Shown here piece by piece: positions 1 through 7,756 of a stretch of DNA of 42,996 nt. The DNA lies in the IMG/VR virus record IMGVR_UViG_3300036820_000317, positions 1 through 42,996 of that record. One strand, written 5' to 3'. The position numbers and the translations under genes were made by a program. The notes under the pieces were generated by a model, which was not told the DNA's origin, ran no database searches, and saw only the letters and a list, made by a program, of their open reading frames with translations. Source of the DNA: a virus. How positions within the stretch are numbered: position 1 is the stretch's first letter; every line of letters starts with the position of its first letter.

Positions 1-383
1 ATCCCTCCGTGGCTGCGGTTTCGTTGTTCCTGAACAAACATGAAACACCGCAAAACCGCCGAGGGATTTCGTTTTCTTGAAATTGCTCGCGAATTCACCC
101 AAGAGAGTTCGCTTGATTAAGGACTAGGGTCCGAAAGGGACCGGCTTGTTAACTCTGAGAGGGTTGTTAACCAGAGATTCGGAGAGTTTTAGACCGAGAT
201 TCTAGGGTGCGGAAGGGACCCGGGGGGTTCCTTCCGGACCCTGGCCGATCTCTCTCGAAACAGAGAGCGCGGGGAGGATCGTCGCAAACCCTTGCGACTA
301 AACGCCAGAAACGCGAAACGCCCGGCCGCCGATCTCTCGGCGTCGGGCGTTAACTGGCGGGCCGGTCGGTTTCGCGACCGGCG
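1..383 (-). ncRNA. hairpin-rich non-coding block (candidate large structured RNA)
   Basis: No convincing gene lies here, but almost every stretch folds. Perfect stems seen: 1-7/61-67 enclosing 15-21/53-59 and 25-28/33-36; 128-132/138-142; 148-153/166-171; 205-208/238-241 continuing as 210-221/225-236 (16 bp, one mismatch); 250-255/262-267; 281-287/292-298; 303-308/354-359 enclosing 317-324/344-351 and 327-332/337-342; 361-368/375-382. None is followed by a T-run, so this is not a row of terminators. The strand is uncertain. Minus is preferred because the tRNA-like sequence just upstream on that strand would be co-transcribed, and one loop reads GAGA (GNRA type) on minus. Large ornate phage RNAs (GOLLD, ROOL) often lie beside tRNAs; membership here is a guess. 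The block may continue beyond the window edge. Confidence 0.5.
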
Positions 384-389
384 AAATAG

Positions 390-448
390 CTCCCCGACAA
401 GGACTCGAACCTTGGACAAGCGGATTAACAGTCCGCTTTCATCGGGAA
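390..448 (-). tRNA. tRNA-Asn(GTT)-like sequence lacking the D-arm
   Basis: Read on minus: acceptor 5' strand TTCCCGA (448-442), a 5-nt linker TGAAA (441-437), anticodon stem GCGGA/TCCGC (436-432/424-420) with loop CTGTTAA giving anticodon GTT, a 5-nt variable loop (419-415), T-stem CAAGG/CCTTG with loop TTCGAGT (414-398), acceptor 3' strand TCGGGGA (397-391) and discriminator G (390). The acceptor pairs over all 7 positions with one G-U. Everything from the anticodon to the 3' end matches bacterial tRNA-Asn, but the whole D-arm is missing and CCA is not encoded. It is either a remnant of the tRNA used as integration target (the att core lies inside it) or a D-armless tRNA mimic. Standard tRNA finders may miss it. 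Confidence 0.55.
411..432. other. candidate left attachment core (attL)
   Basis: CTTGGACAAGCGGAT followed by TAACAGT. It recurs at 42841-42861 in the same orientation with one T missing. It covers the anticodon loop to T-stem part of the tRNA-Asn-like sequence, a classic target of tyrosine integrases, and the integrase lies next to the other copy. Neither end carries a complete tRNA, so boundaries are tentative. Confidence 0.5.
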
Positions 449-542
449 AATGCTAGCAGCGGCCGCGCCGGCGAGGTAAGATCGGCCGCAGGGAACCGCG
501 GGTTTCTCTTCTCTGGGCCGTTTTTTTTCGAGGGCAAATTTC

Positions 543-1469
543 ATGGCCACGCTTCCGCCGCTGCCGGGCACTTCGTCGGCCGTCCCATCGCGCCCGGGAC
601 CGTCCCCCTTGCCTGCGCGCGCCCGAGCGAGGATTTCATTCGGCGCCAAATGCGCTATGGCCGCGGGAGCGGGAATCGTCATCATCGGGATCTTTGCGCC
701 GCCGGGCACCTCGCGGAGGACGGCCGCGGTGCCGGCAACCGCGCCAATCATTGGGCCCGAGGCACAGATTGCTGATCCGCCGGCGGCGCAAATGCCGGCC
801 CAGGACGCGACCGTGAAGGGCGCTGTCATTGGACAGCCGGTGGGCGCCGAACCGTGGCGGCTATTGCCGATCGGTTTCTACGAGGCTGCGCCGGTCGGCA
901 CCCCGGGAGACCGGGAAATCAAACAACTACTGTCGGCCGCGGAGGATCTCGCGAACGAAACCGGTCCGACGCCCGGGCCGTGGAGCTTCGTGGGATGGAG
1001 ACGGTCGCCACACCGGATTGGTTTTGTCTTATCGAACGGCGTCAGCCGACGCCGTCGGGTTGGCGAGGTCGAATTCGTCGGGGAGTGGTCACGTTCGCGT
1101 CCGATCATTGATCGCCGGTTCCGCGATGAAATTTTCGACCTCGATCGGGAAAGGTGGGTCCCCGATGGCTACGCCGAGGAATGCGCCGCGCCGCGCGACG
1201 CTTATTCTCCGCGAGGGACAATTTGGACAATCTCCTATTCCAACGGTGCGAAAACGCGGGAAACATTTTCGAGCGGCCATGGGGCACAAACGGAGCGAAT
1301 CTGGGAAGACGGTCGAATCGCAAGGGAAGGTGAGAGACGCTCTAACGGCCACGGTGGATCGATCTACGAAATGCGCCCGTTCCCTCGAATGGTCGCCGAT
1401 GATGGGGCTGCGGAGATCGTCATTCACTGCGTCGACGATGGCCCAGATAAAATGAGCCGGCTTCGCTAG
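543..1469 (+). CDS. putative membrane-anchored protein, possible lysogenic-conversion gene
   Basis: This 308-aa protein of unknown family starts at an ATG with a weak GAGGG upstream. A Pro/Arg-rich N-terminus (1-35) precedes one hydrophobic segment (about residues 36-53, with AGAGIVIIGIFAP), then an Ala/Pro linker and a soluble mixed domain (about 95-300) with several Trp and Gly-Arg segments. It is one of the few plus-strand genes, sits just inside the left attachment core, and converges with the tail gene on its right, with stop codons overlapping by four bases. A lone gene of opposite orientation next to att is the usual place for a gene expressed from the prophage, hence the lysogenic-conversion suggestion. 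No catalytic motif was recognised, and the reading frame is supported only by its natural-looking composition. Confidence 0.55.
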   Translation: MATLPPLPGTSSAVPSRPGPSPLPARARARISFGAKCAMAAGAGIVIIGIFAPPGTSRRTAAVPATAPIIGPEAQIADPPAAQMPAQDATVKGAVIGQPVGAEPWRLLPIGFYEAAPVGTPGDREIKQLLSAAEDLANETGPTPGPWSFVGWRRSPHRIGFVLSNGVSRRRRVGEVEFVGEWSRSRPIIDRRFRDEIFDLDRERWVPDGYAEECAAPRDAYSPRGTIWTISYSNGAKTRETFSSGHGAQTERIWEDGRIAREGERRSNGHGGSIYEMRPFPRMVADDGAAEIVIHCVDDGPDKMSRLR

Positions 1470-3184
1470 CCCTGGTCGAAGGGAGCGACGTTAAGCCATC
1501 CGTGGCTAATGATGATCGGCCCAGCCTGCCCGCTTTGATTCTGGTAGATCTCTGGTTGGAGTCCGACGCAAAATGTGCTCCCTTCCTCGCTCTCGATCAT
1601 GAATTGTCCGACGAATTGAACGGAACCCTGCGAGCCGAACGCAGTTCCCACCAGCGCACCGCCGCTGACGCTGTTCGGCATGCAGGTGTAGCCGCACGCT
1701 ACCGCAACGTCTAGCGCTGTCTGCAACGATCCAGAAAGCCACCAAAGCCCACGTATTTGCACGCTATCGCCAAGTGAGGAAGCAGAAGCCGGTGGCCACG
1801 CTCCAGACGTTTGAGTTGTCGGCGTCCAACCAGGCGTGCAGCTTACGCCGTAGGTCACGAGATACTTCCGATTATCAGGAATCAGAAAATTTATGTTGTC
1901 CGAAGTCGTAAATCCGATCAGGTCGGAATTCGTCCAGCTTAGTTTGCCGCCAGAGGTCGTGATTGGAGATGGCGAACTATAGGCCGCAGTGCATCGCATC
2001 CTCGGCTTTTCACTCGCATCCTGCACGACATACCAATTGAGCGTGTAGTTGCCGTCCGACGTGAATCCGTTGGTCGCAATCCACACCCAGGGATTCGGAA
2101 TCGTCGTCGTCGAAACAATGTCGTCGTTGTAGTTTTGCACTCCGCTCGAAAGTGTAATGTGCTGATAGCTCTCGCTGCCGAGCGTCGTTCCGCCATAGAC
2201 CTGCAGCGTGTCGCCGCTCGAATCCGCACCGAGTTGCGTCCCGTATCCCCACACGTTGCCGGTATCGCCCGGGATGTATTGGCACAAGAGCGCCTGCCCT
2301 TGCGGGGCGATGGCATACCATTCGCCATTGTGCCGGTTATAGGTGATGAGCACGAAGTTGCTCGATGGGATCATGCCCCAGCGGTTCACGACGCCTGCGA
2401 TCGGGATCCCCGGCGCGGTCCAGCCGCTCGAATCCGATTCGCCAAAAGGCGTCCCGAAGAAGACTTCGACGGTTTGCGTCGCGCCGGGCTGCCAATACTT
2501 CGTCGCGCCGGTCGAGTAAATGTATTGCCCGAGCAAGATCTCATCCGGCCGCCCAAGCACGTACCAGGCCGTGCCGTTGTAGCCGATCAACACAAAATCG
2601 CTCGGGTAATGCGACGGCAGGATGGGGCCCAAATAGTTTTCCACACTGAGCCACACGCCGGTGTCGGTCTCGCCGCCGGGGGCGCCCCCGTAGATCTCGA
2701 TCGGTTGCGCCGCGCCGCGCTGCCAAACCGTGGTGCCGGCGGCGGCCGGCGTCGACGATCCGAGCCATTTGCCGAGCAGCACGTCGCCCGTCGAGGGCGC
2801 GATGATCCACCACGCGCCGTTTTGCTGGAGCACGACGACGGGCGCGCCCACGGGCACCACGGCGTCGACGAGGTTGTAGGCGCGGAATCGCGCCATCGTT
2901 TGCCGGTTTTCAAAGTCCGGCGGCGTGCCGTCCATGCCGGATTCGTCGTCGAGATAGCCGTCGACGAAAATGATCCAATAGGCCGCCGGTACCGGCGGCG
3001 CGCCGGCGTAGGGATAGTCGCCGTAGACCGGATCCGCGGCCGTGATGGCCAGCCGCACGTGGCGCGGGGCGCCGGGGCCGCTGGCGCGGGCGTGCAGCTT
3101 CGAGGCCCGCTCGGCGAGGCGCGCGAAGCTAGCCTCCTGGTCGGCGATGCGGTCGGCGTCGTCGCCGCGGTAGAGGTTTGGCAT
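1466..3184 (-). CDS. tail fibre / receptor-binding-type structural protein with internal repeats
   Basis: This 572-aa protein is the last gene of the leftward late module. The first 50 residues are helical, then a segment with AAYWIIFVDGYLDDES. Three related modules of about 75 residues follow (roughly 105-185, 190-265 and 270-345). Each has the pattern of a hydrophobic strand, G-x-W-Y/W-x-I/V-x-x-P, L-L-x-x-Y/W, then W-x-x-G-A-x-Q-x-(V/I)-E-(V/I)-(Y/F)-x-G-x-P-x-G-E. The C-terminal 200 residues are Ser/Gly/Thr-rich beta-like sequence ending in a segment rich in aromatic and hydrophobic residues. The repeated beta modules and terminal position suggest a trimeric fibre or baseplate adhesin. 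That role is inference from architecture and gene order; no family is named. Confidence 0.7.
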   Translation of the reverse strand: MPNLYRGDDADRIADQEASFARLAERASKLHARASGPGAPRHVRLAITAADPVYGDYPYAGAPPVPAAYWIIFVDGYLDDESGMDGTPPDFENRQTMARFRAYNLVDAVVPVGAPVVVLQQNGAWWIIAPSTGDVLLGKWLGSSTPAAAGTTVWQRGAAQPIEIYGGAPGGETDTGVWLSVENYLGPILPSHYPSDFVLIGYNGTAWYVLGRPDEILLGQYIYSTGATKYWQPGATQTVEVFFGTPFGESDSSGWTAPGIPIAGVVNRWGMIPSSNFVLITYNRHNGEWYAIAPQGQALLCQYIPGDTGNVWGYGTQLGADSSGDTLQVYGGTTLGSESYQHITLSSGVQNYNDDIVSTTTIPNPWVWIATNGFTSDGNYTLNWYVVQDASEKPRMRCTAAYSSPSPITTSGGKLSWTNSDLIGFTTSDNINFLIPDNRKYLVTYGVSCTPGWTPTTQTSGAWPPASASSLGDSVQIRGLWWLSGSLQTALDVAVACGYTCMPNSVSGGALVGTAFGSQGSVQFVGQFMIESEEGSTFCVGLQPEIYQNQSGQAGPIIISHGWLNVAPFDQG

Positions 3185-3329
3185 GGATAGGGTCAGGGGA
3201 TAGGGTCAGGGGATAAGGACGAGGGGTTAGGACGGGGAAGGGGTCGAAGAGGACGGCGAACGTGCGGCGGAGCTTCTTGGCGTAGGCGTCGCTCGCGCGC
3301 CGCTCGGGCGTATCGGTGGGGTCTTGCAT
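3129..3329 (-). CDS. small protein, apparent truncated paralog of the 12829-13029 gene
   Basis: A 66-aa frame whose first part (residues 8-29) contains AYAKKLRRTFAVLFD, very like AYLEQLRRMFAVFFD in the small gene at 12829-13029. The similarity stops exactly where the G-rich intergenic repeat begins (about 3240), and the remainder is Pro/Arg-rich read-through of the repeat into the next gene's start. It is therefore probably a small phage gene whose 3' half was replaced by the repeat. A palindrome ATTTCGCGCGGAAT lies about 20 bp upstream of its ATG. The start at 3329 is preferred over the longer frame because the homology begins after it. Confidence 0.45.
   Translation of the reverse strand: MQDPTDTPERRASDAYAKKLRRTFAVLFDPFPVLTPRPYPLTLSPDPIHAKPLPRRRRRPHRRPGG
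3186..3240. repeat. G-rich degenerate spacer repeat (family 1)
   Basis: Imperfect tandem of GATAGGGTCAGGG and GAGGGGTTAGG units between two late genes. It is C-rich in the sense of the flanking minus-strand mRNA. The same family recurs at many junctions of this window. Confidence 0.85.
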
Positions 3330-3346
3330 TGCTCTTCTCGGAAAGT

Positions 3347-3362
3347 TATTTCGCGCGGAATA
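3347..3362. promoter_or_regulatory. ATTYCGCGCGRAAT palindrome, site 1
   Basis: TATTTCGCGCGGAATA, a palindrome with one central-flank exchange, about 20 bp upstream of the small gene starting at 3329. One of eight dispersed copies; candidate ParB-type binding site. Confidence 0.75.
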
Positions 3363-3393
3363 GCGGACGCGAGGGCGGGACGTGGTACCGGGA

Positions 3394-5748
3394 TCACGCG
3401 AGGGGAAAGCCGGCGTCTTGGGCAAAGCCGTCGATCGCGCCGAAGGCCGTGATGATTTTCGTCCTCGGCATCGGCGGAGGGCCGGGGCCGAGCTGCTCGG
3501 GGAACTCCCAGCGCACGCTGGTGATCACGGCGTTCACCGGCGTGACCGCGTCGTCGCTCGCGGCGTTGAGCGAATCGACCAAGGCGGCGACCAACTGGCC
3601 GACGCCCAACCCGAAAGCGATCAGGTTGAAGCTCAGCTCCAAAATCTGCCGCGTCTCGCCGTACCATTGAAACGCCATGTAGGCGATGTCGGCCATCAGG
3701 TCGCGATCGTCGCGGATCGGGCCGCCGCTCGTGCTCTTCACGAGCTCGCCGTTCTCGACGTTGACCACCGTGTTCGGCGCGACCCAATGGAACTTGGCCT
3801 GGCTACCGACGTCGATGATGAGCACGCGCAGCGCGTCGGGGCCGCTGCCGTCGCCTTCGTCGTCGTAATAACTCGAGGGGTCGGCCGGATAGCTTTGTTG
3901 GACGAATTGGTCGGCCGCGATCGCCACGGTGACCCCGACGTCGGTCCGCCAATTGATTGAGTCGAATTCGTCCAAGACGTTGTCCCAAGAGCCGGCCGGG
4001 GAAAAGTCGGCGCTGGCGATCATGTAGGGGAAATCGCCCATGTCGAGCACGACGCCCGGAAACAGTTCTTGCGGGCGGATCGACGCGGCGAAGGGCGATT
4101 GCAACACCTCGTTCCGCGAAAAGGCGTTGAAGTGCTCGAGGTTGACGTATTGGCTCTCCAGCGCGCTGGTGGCCGAAGGAAACGGCACATCGGCCGCGGC
4201 AAAGATCGGAATATATTCCCACGCTTGGCCGGCGGGCGTCGTGTCGGTGACCGCGTCGTCGGCGATGTTCGAGCCTGAATAATCGTGGTTGAACTTGAGC
4301 GGCGTCTGGTGCTCGATGCGGAGGCCCGGGATCCAGAATGGCAGCGGATCGTCGCTCTCGCCCTCGTCCATGTCGTCGGCCGGCAAATAGGGCGTCGAGC
4401 CTTCGTAAGTGACGCCGGACCAGGTCGTCGAGGGGCCGAAATAGCGGTAGACGCGTTTCAGCGAATCGGCCGAGCGGGCAATGTCGTCGGCGATGTTTTT
4501 GTCCGAGTTGCCGAGCGCGCTGTAGCCGGCCTGAGCGCTCGCGCCGGCGTTGTAGGTCGATTGGTCCGAGTCGCTCCAGTGCGCGGTGAGCGTGCCGCTC
4601 TCGCCGTCGATCGTGAACACCGCGCGCACGCGGTCGCCCATCACGGTCACCTGGTCGAACGATTCGGCGTTGGTGGCCCGAAGCCGGCAGCTTTCCACGT
4701 CGGGCGAGTGGTCGATGTCGAGCCCGACCTGGTCGGCGTTGGCATAGACGGTGTTCGTGCCGACGGTGAGGTTGCTTTGGTTGAACGAAAACGGGTTGAG
4801 CACGATCGTGTCGCCGGCATCCTCGTCGCCTTCGTCGACGGTGAGGTAAAAGCCCATCAGGCGGCGTCGGTCCATGAGCTGGTCGAGGAGTTGCTTGACG
4901 GTGCGTTTTTCGGCAACGACGCGCGGCTTGTCCCACCAGGGGGCAAAATAGCTGGGAGAGATTTCCCAGGGGATGACTTGGTCGCCGTCGGCGTTCTTGG
5001 GCGTCATGTATTGCAACAAATACCCGGCGATGTAGGCCGTCGACCAGAATTGCGAATCGCTCGAGCCCAGCACGCCGGCGAAGACGTAGAAGCCGTCGGT
5101 GTCGAGCGACTGGCTCATGTTGCCGATGTCGGCCTGCTGGTTCGGCTCGTTGAATTCTATCGCCCTGCCGATCGTGAACGTGCCGCTCAGGTCGGCCTTG
5201 AAGCACACGCTGGTGGTGACCTGCGTGCGTTCCAAAAGGATTTCGAGGCCCAGGGCCGTCACGAGCTGCCGACCGGTGCGCACGTAGGGGCTCAGGTCGC
5301 CGTCCATGTCGTCGAATTCGTCGCCCAAGAGGCCGTCGAGCTCGTCGCCATCGAGATCGTCGAAATCGAAATCGCCGGCCACGGCCGTGCGGGCGATCGA
5401 GCCGCCGCGGTCGTCGGTGATCTGCTCGATGACGCCGTACCAGGCATAGGTCGAGTCGTCGGCCGGATTGGTGACCACGAGTTTCAGATAGGTGCCGAGC
5501 CAATCGCCGGGGACGAGCGGCGCGACGACGGAAAACGACGTGTCGCCAAAATCCATCCGCTCGCCGTAGCGCCAGGTCAGTTGGGCCTGGGGGATTTCTG
5601 GATTGACGCACCACAAAAGGTAATCGCACCAGAACCCGTCGAGCTCTTCCCAATCGTCGTCCCACGAATCGCGGCCGTAGACCACGGGCGCGGCCGCGTC
5701 GCGGAAGAGCGGATCGGCCGACCAGGTGAGGGTGGTGACGGAGGTCAA
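3394..5748 (-). CDS. putative tail hub/baseplate protein
   Basis: This 784-aa late protein lies between the fibre-like proteins. The N-terminus is beta-rich (1-115, with GYLKLVVTN-like strands and WYGVIEQI), followed by a strikingly acidic stretch (about 126-152, alternating Asp with Leu/Gly/Phe). A long mixed domain follows, with VVAEKRTVKQLLDQLMDRRRLMGFYLTVDEGD near residues 285-310, a pattern compatible with baseplate-hub proteins that carry an injection-machinery fold. The C-terminus has a hydrophobic helix (LSFNLIAFGLGVGQLVAALV). Size, position after tape-measure and tail genes, and domain texture suggest a tail-tip or hub component. No family was identified with certainty. Start ATG 5748 is the only plausible one; a family-1 repeat lies immediately upstream. 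Confidence 0.65.
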   Translation of the reverse strand: MTSVTTLTWSADPLFRDAAAPVVYGRDSWDDDWEELDGFWCDYLLWCVNPEIPQAQLTWRYGERMDFGDTSFSVVAPLVPGDWLGTYLKLVVTNPADDSTYAWYGVIEQITDDRGGSIARTAVAGDFDFDDLDGDELDGLLGDEFDDMDGDLSPYVRTGRQLVTALGLEILLERTQVTTSVCFKADLSGTFTIGRAIEFNEPNQQADIGNMSQSLDTDGFYVFAGVLGSSDSQFWSTAYIAGYLLQYMTPKNADGDQVIPWEISPSYFAPWWDKPRVVAEKRTVKQLLDQLMDRRRLMGFYLTVDEGDEDAGDTIVLNPFSFNQSNLTVGTNTVYANADQVGLDIDHSPDVESCRLRATNAESFDQVTVMGDRVRAVFTIDGESGTLTAHWSDSDQSTYNAGASAQAGYSALGNSDKNIADDIARSADSLKRVYRYFGPSTTWSGVTYEGSTPYLPADDMDEGESDDPLPFWIPGLRIEHQTPLKFNHDYSGSNIADDAVTDTTPAGQAWEYIPIFAAADVPFPSATSALESQYVNLEHFNAFSRNEVLQSPFAASIRPQELFPGVVLDMGDFPYMIASADFSPAGSWDNVLDEFDSINWRTDVGVTVAIAADQFVQQSYPADPSSYYDDEGDGSGPDALRVLIIDVGSQAKFHWVAPNTVVNVENGELVKSTSGGPIRDDRDLMADIAYMAFQWYGETRQILELSFNLIAFGLGVGQLVAALVDSLNAASDDAVTPVNAVITSVRWEFPEQLGPGPPPMPRTKIITAFGAIDGFAQDAGFPLA

Positions 5749-5754
5749 GGGCGC

Positions 5755-5784
5755 GGTGAGGGGTTAGGGTGAGGGGTTAGTGAC
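5755..5784. repeat. family 1 spacer repeat
   Basis: Two copies of GGTGAGGGGTTAG in tandem upstream of the 784-aa gene start. Confidence 0.85.
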
Positions 5785-5826
5785 GAAGAGGCACCGGCCC
5801 GGAGCCGGCCGGCGTCTCTTCATCAC
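5780..5826. terminator. intergenic hairpin, possible terminator or processing site
   Basis: Outer stem GTGA/TCAC and GAAGAG/CTCTTC (5785-5790/5816-5821) closes over an inner CGGC-rich stem around 5793-5812. It lies just downstream (minus strand) of the 106-aa gene stop. There is no T-run on either strand, so intrinsic termination is uncertain. Confidence 0.35.
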
Positions 5827-5849
5827 CAGGCCCTCGGCGGTGTGACCCG

Positions 5850-6170
5850 TTACGACGGCGGCGCTGCGGCGAGCGTCACGGTGCCATCGGCGTTGATCGT
5901 GACGGCACGTGGCGGCGTGAACGTGTTGACGCCGGGCGCGATCGTGTTGAGCAGCGTTTGCAGCGCCGTCGCGGCATTGAAATGAGCCGCGGCGCCGGTG
6001 CCCATCGTCGCCACGATCTGATCGGGCGTGGCGTCAGGGTTGTTCCACACGTCGGTTTGGAGCCGCGCGAGCTGCATCTTGAGCAGGGCCATCAGGCCGT
6101 TGGCCTGCTGATCGATCTGGCCGACGATCTTCTGAGCCGGCGTGAGCGACGAAAATGCGGGTGCTGCCAT
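5850..6170 (-). CDS. small tail-region protein, unknown function
   Basis: A 106-aa protein between two tail genes. A helical N-terminal two-thirds (residues 8-65, LTPAQKIVGQIDQQANGLMALL) is followed by a short beta tail ending in AVTINADGTVTLAAAPPS. Nothing in it marks an enzyme. A structural or assembly role is suggested only by position in the leftward tail operon. The gene is separated by about 20 bp from the upstream 290-aa fibre gene, consistent with co-transcription. Confidence 0.6.
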   Translation of the reverse strand: MAAPAFSSLTPAQKIVGQIDQQANGLMALLKMQLARLQTDVWNNPDATPDQIVATMGTGAAAHFNAATALQTLLNTIAPGVNTFTPPRAVTINADGTVTLAAAPPS

Positions 6171-6191
6171 CGTGATTTCTCCGGCGGGAAA

Positions 6192-7064
6192 CTAATCCGT
6201 AGGGATTCCGAACAGGGCGCATAAAGTATTGATCGCTGACTGTGCGTAGGAGTCGGCGATCCCGCTAGTGAAAATGGTTGCCGCCCCGTAAATGTAGATC
6301 GGGTAGCTGGCGTTGTTGATTGTGAGGCTCCCAACAGCCAGCGCACCGTAGCCATTGGATTGGATCAGATCGTTGTCCGAACTGATTGTATTGCACGCGA
6401 CGTTCCCGCTCGTGTCCACCTGGAACACGTAGGGACCGCCGGCAGGCAACGCGATCGGCAGTGAGGCTCCGCCTGCATTCGCCGCGACGTAGCTGACGAC
6501 GGCTTTTTGCGATGGGACTTTGGCGTCGCTGTTGGCGGCCATTGTGCCGTCGGTGTCGAGATAGGTCGCCGGGATCGAAGCGGATTCGGCGGCGGATTGA
6601 GCGGCCGATGCGGCGCTTGCTGCGTAGGCTTCGGCGTTGCTCTGGGCGGTCGCGGCGGCGCCGGCGACGTCGAAATCGGTGGCCGCGTGCGTTGAAGCGG
6701 TGCCGAGGCCGTCGAGCTTCGTCTTGTCGGCGGCGGAGAGCGTGCCAGGGGCCGAGTCGGTGGCCTCGGCCATGGCCGAGGCGAGCGGCGGATAGATTTG
6801 GTCCCACACGGCCGCGGCGGTGGCGCTGCTCGCGCAGATATAGACGCCGTGCGGCGTGGCGGCCGTGTCGATCCACAGTTGGGTGACCGTGGTCGCGCCC
6901 GCGCCGCCGGTGTTCGCCCCGTCGTCGTTGGCGGTCGGGGCCCGGGACATGATCCACGGATCGACGGAGTCGATGTTCTGCTGCAGCGCCAAGCCGGCAT
7001 CGCCGGCGGGCGGGGCGCTGCGGCGCTGCAGAAGACGGCCCGAATTAGTGATCCAGTTGGGCAT
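6192..7064 (-). CDS. phage tail fibre protein
   Basis: This 290-aa protein carries two segments that are hallmarks of phage fibres: GTLSAADKTKLDGL (about residues 106-119) and DGTMAANSDAKVPSQKAVVSYV (about 173-194). An Ala-rich helical stretch (130-165) lies between them and a beta-rich C-terminal domain (200-290) follows. These motifs occur in many tail-fibre and neck-appendage proteins where a trimeric coiled region leads into a head domain. The N-terminal 90 residues, with TVTQLWIDTAATPHGVYICAS, resemble attachment domains of such fibres. Together with the 572-aa protein it probably forms the host-recognition apparatus. Start ATG 7064 abuts a family-2 repeat. Confidence 0.75.
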   Translation of the reverse strand: MPNWITNSGRLLQRRSAPPAGDAGLALQQNIDSVDPWIMSRAPTANDDGANTGGAGATTVTQLWIDTAATPHGVYICASSATAAAVWDQIYPPLASAMAEATDSAPGTLSAADKTKLDGLGTASTHAATDFDVAGAAATAQSNAEAYAASAASAAQSAAESASIPATYLDTDGTMAANSDAKVPSQKAVVSYVAANAGGASLPIALPAGGPYVFQVDTSGNVACNTISSDNDLIQSNGYGALAVGSLTINNASYPIYIYGAATIFTSGIADSYAQSAINTLCALFGIPTD

Positions 7065-7066
7065 GG

Positions 7067-7108
7067 CAGTGGCTAGTGGTTAGTGGCTAGTGGCTAGTGG
7101 TTGGTGAC
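7067..7108. repeat. CTAGTGGTTAGTGG spacer repeat (family 2)
   Basis: Five near-identical units of (T)GGCTAGTGG / GGTTAGTGG in tandem. The same family appears at 11583-11600 and, with an inverted partner, at 32001-32082. Confidence 0.85.
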
Positions 7109-7137
7109 GCGCAAGCGGACTTCCTCGTTCTTCGTAA

Positions 7138-7163
7138 CTCAAGCCTCAAGCCTCACGCCTCCT
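7138..7163. repeat. AAGCCTCAAGCCTCACGCC repeat (family 4)
   Basis: Overlaps the 3' edge of the 112-aa gene. Inverted relatives lie at 30811-30838 and 36778-36800 inside coding sequences. Confidence 0.6.
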
Positions 7164-7500
7164 ACGACGCCAGGCAAATCGTCAGGCTGCGGGCGGCGCC
7201 TTCGTTGCTCGCGCTTTGCAGTTGCAACCATGGGAACGCGAAGGCGGCCGCGGGGATCGCGCACGCCGACGAGGTTTCGGGCGTGATCGTCTGGGCGTTG
7301 CCGGCGTTGTCGTACAGCGGGAAAAAATTCGTGCCGTCGGCGCTGACCTCGACCGTCACTGTGGCGCCGGTGAACACCGCGGGAAAGACAACGCCGCCGC
7401 TGCGCATCCCCTCGAGGTTGACCGGCGCGGTGAGCGGCTTGGTGCCGTTGGCGATCGTGGCCTGGGCGACGTTGCGGGCCGCGATATTTTCGTTTTGCAT
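7162..7500 (-). CDS. small structural-type protein
   Basis: A 112-aa protein whose sequence is mostly beta strand with Gly/Ala/Thr turns (VVFPAVFTGATVTVEVSADGTNF in the middle). This resembles a small jelly-roll or Ig-like decoration module that binds along a tail or capsid. It ends in SLTICLAS. No named family was recognised, and position among tail genes supports a virion role. It is flanked on both sides by spacer repeats, so translation probably relies on its own initiation site. Confidence 0.6.
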   Translation of the reverse strand: MQNENIAARNVAQATIANGTKPLTAPVNLEGMRSGGVVFPAVFTGATVTVEVSADGTNFFPLYDNAGNAQTITPETSSACAIPAAAFAFPWLQLQSASNEGAARSLTICLAS

Positions 7501-7506
7501 GGCGAA

Positions 7507-7541
7507 TTAGGGGCGAGGGATTAGGGACGAGGGGTGAGTGA
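7507..7541. repeat. family 1 spacer repeat running into a gene end
   Basis: AGGGGCGAGGGATTAGGGACGAGGGG. It supplies the last codons and stop of the 66-aa membrane gene (C-terminal HPSSLIPRP). Confidence 0.75.
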
Positions 7542-7707
7542 CAAGGACGGATATGGTCTCGCGCCGCTTCTCCTGGCTGGCGCCCGCGGCCGGCGGCGCG
7601 AGCGTCGGATGGCAGTCGCAGGGGACGCGGAGGATCGCGGCGATCGCGGCGAGGGCGAGCACGAGGAGGCACGCGAGGGCGGCGTTTAGCCAGGCTTTCG
7701 TTTTCAT
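7507..7707 (-). CDS. small single-pass membrane protein
   Basis: A 66-aa protein. A short Lys-containing N-terminus is followed by a strongly hydrophobic helix (residues 7-27, LNAALACLLVLALAAIAAIL) and RVPCDCHP, so it could be a membrane anchor or a signal peptide with Cys30/Cys32 just outside. A small lysis-related role (holin or spanin-like) is possible but not shown by motif. The ATG at 7707 is chosen because the longer frame lacks a natural N-terminus. A palindrome ATTCCGCGCGAAAT ends about 7 bp upstream of this ATG. The last dozen residues are encoded by a family-1 repeat, hinting that the native C-terminus was replaced. Confidence 0.5.
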   Translation of the reverse strand: MKTKAWLNAALACLLVLALAAIAAILRVPCDCHPTLAPPAAGASQEKRRETISVLVTHPSSLIPRP

Positions 7708-7712
7708 GGATT

Positions 7713-7728
7713 CATTCCGCGCGAAATG
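7713..7728. promoter_or_regulatory. ATTYCGCGCGRAAT palindrome, site 2
   Basis: CATTCCGCGCGAAATG immediately upstream of the start codon at 7707. One of the eight dispersed copies. Confidence 0.75.
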
Positions 7729-7756
7729 TTGTTCTTCTCTCTCGCCCCTGCTCGGC

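Noticed and set aside
829-1455. 208-codon plus frame inside 543-1469
   Set aside because: Ser/Arg-rich out-of-frame reading of the 308-aa gene.
3803-5665. 620-codon minus frame
   Set aside because: Very Arg-rich and out of frame with the tail hub gene; not natural protein composition.
4285-5772. 495-codon plus-strand open frame
   Set aside because: Val/Gly/Arg-rich mirror of the 784-aa tail gene, caused by high GC; no start signal.
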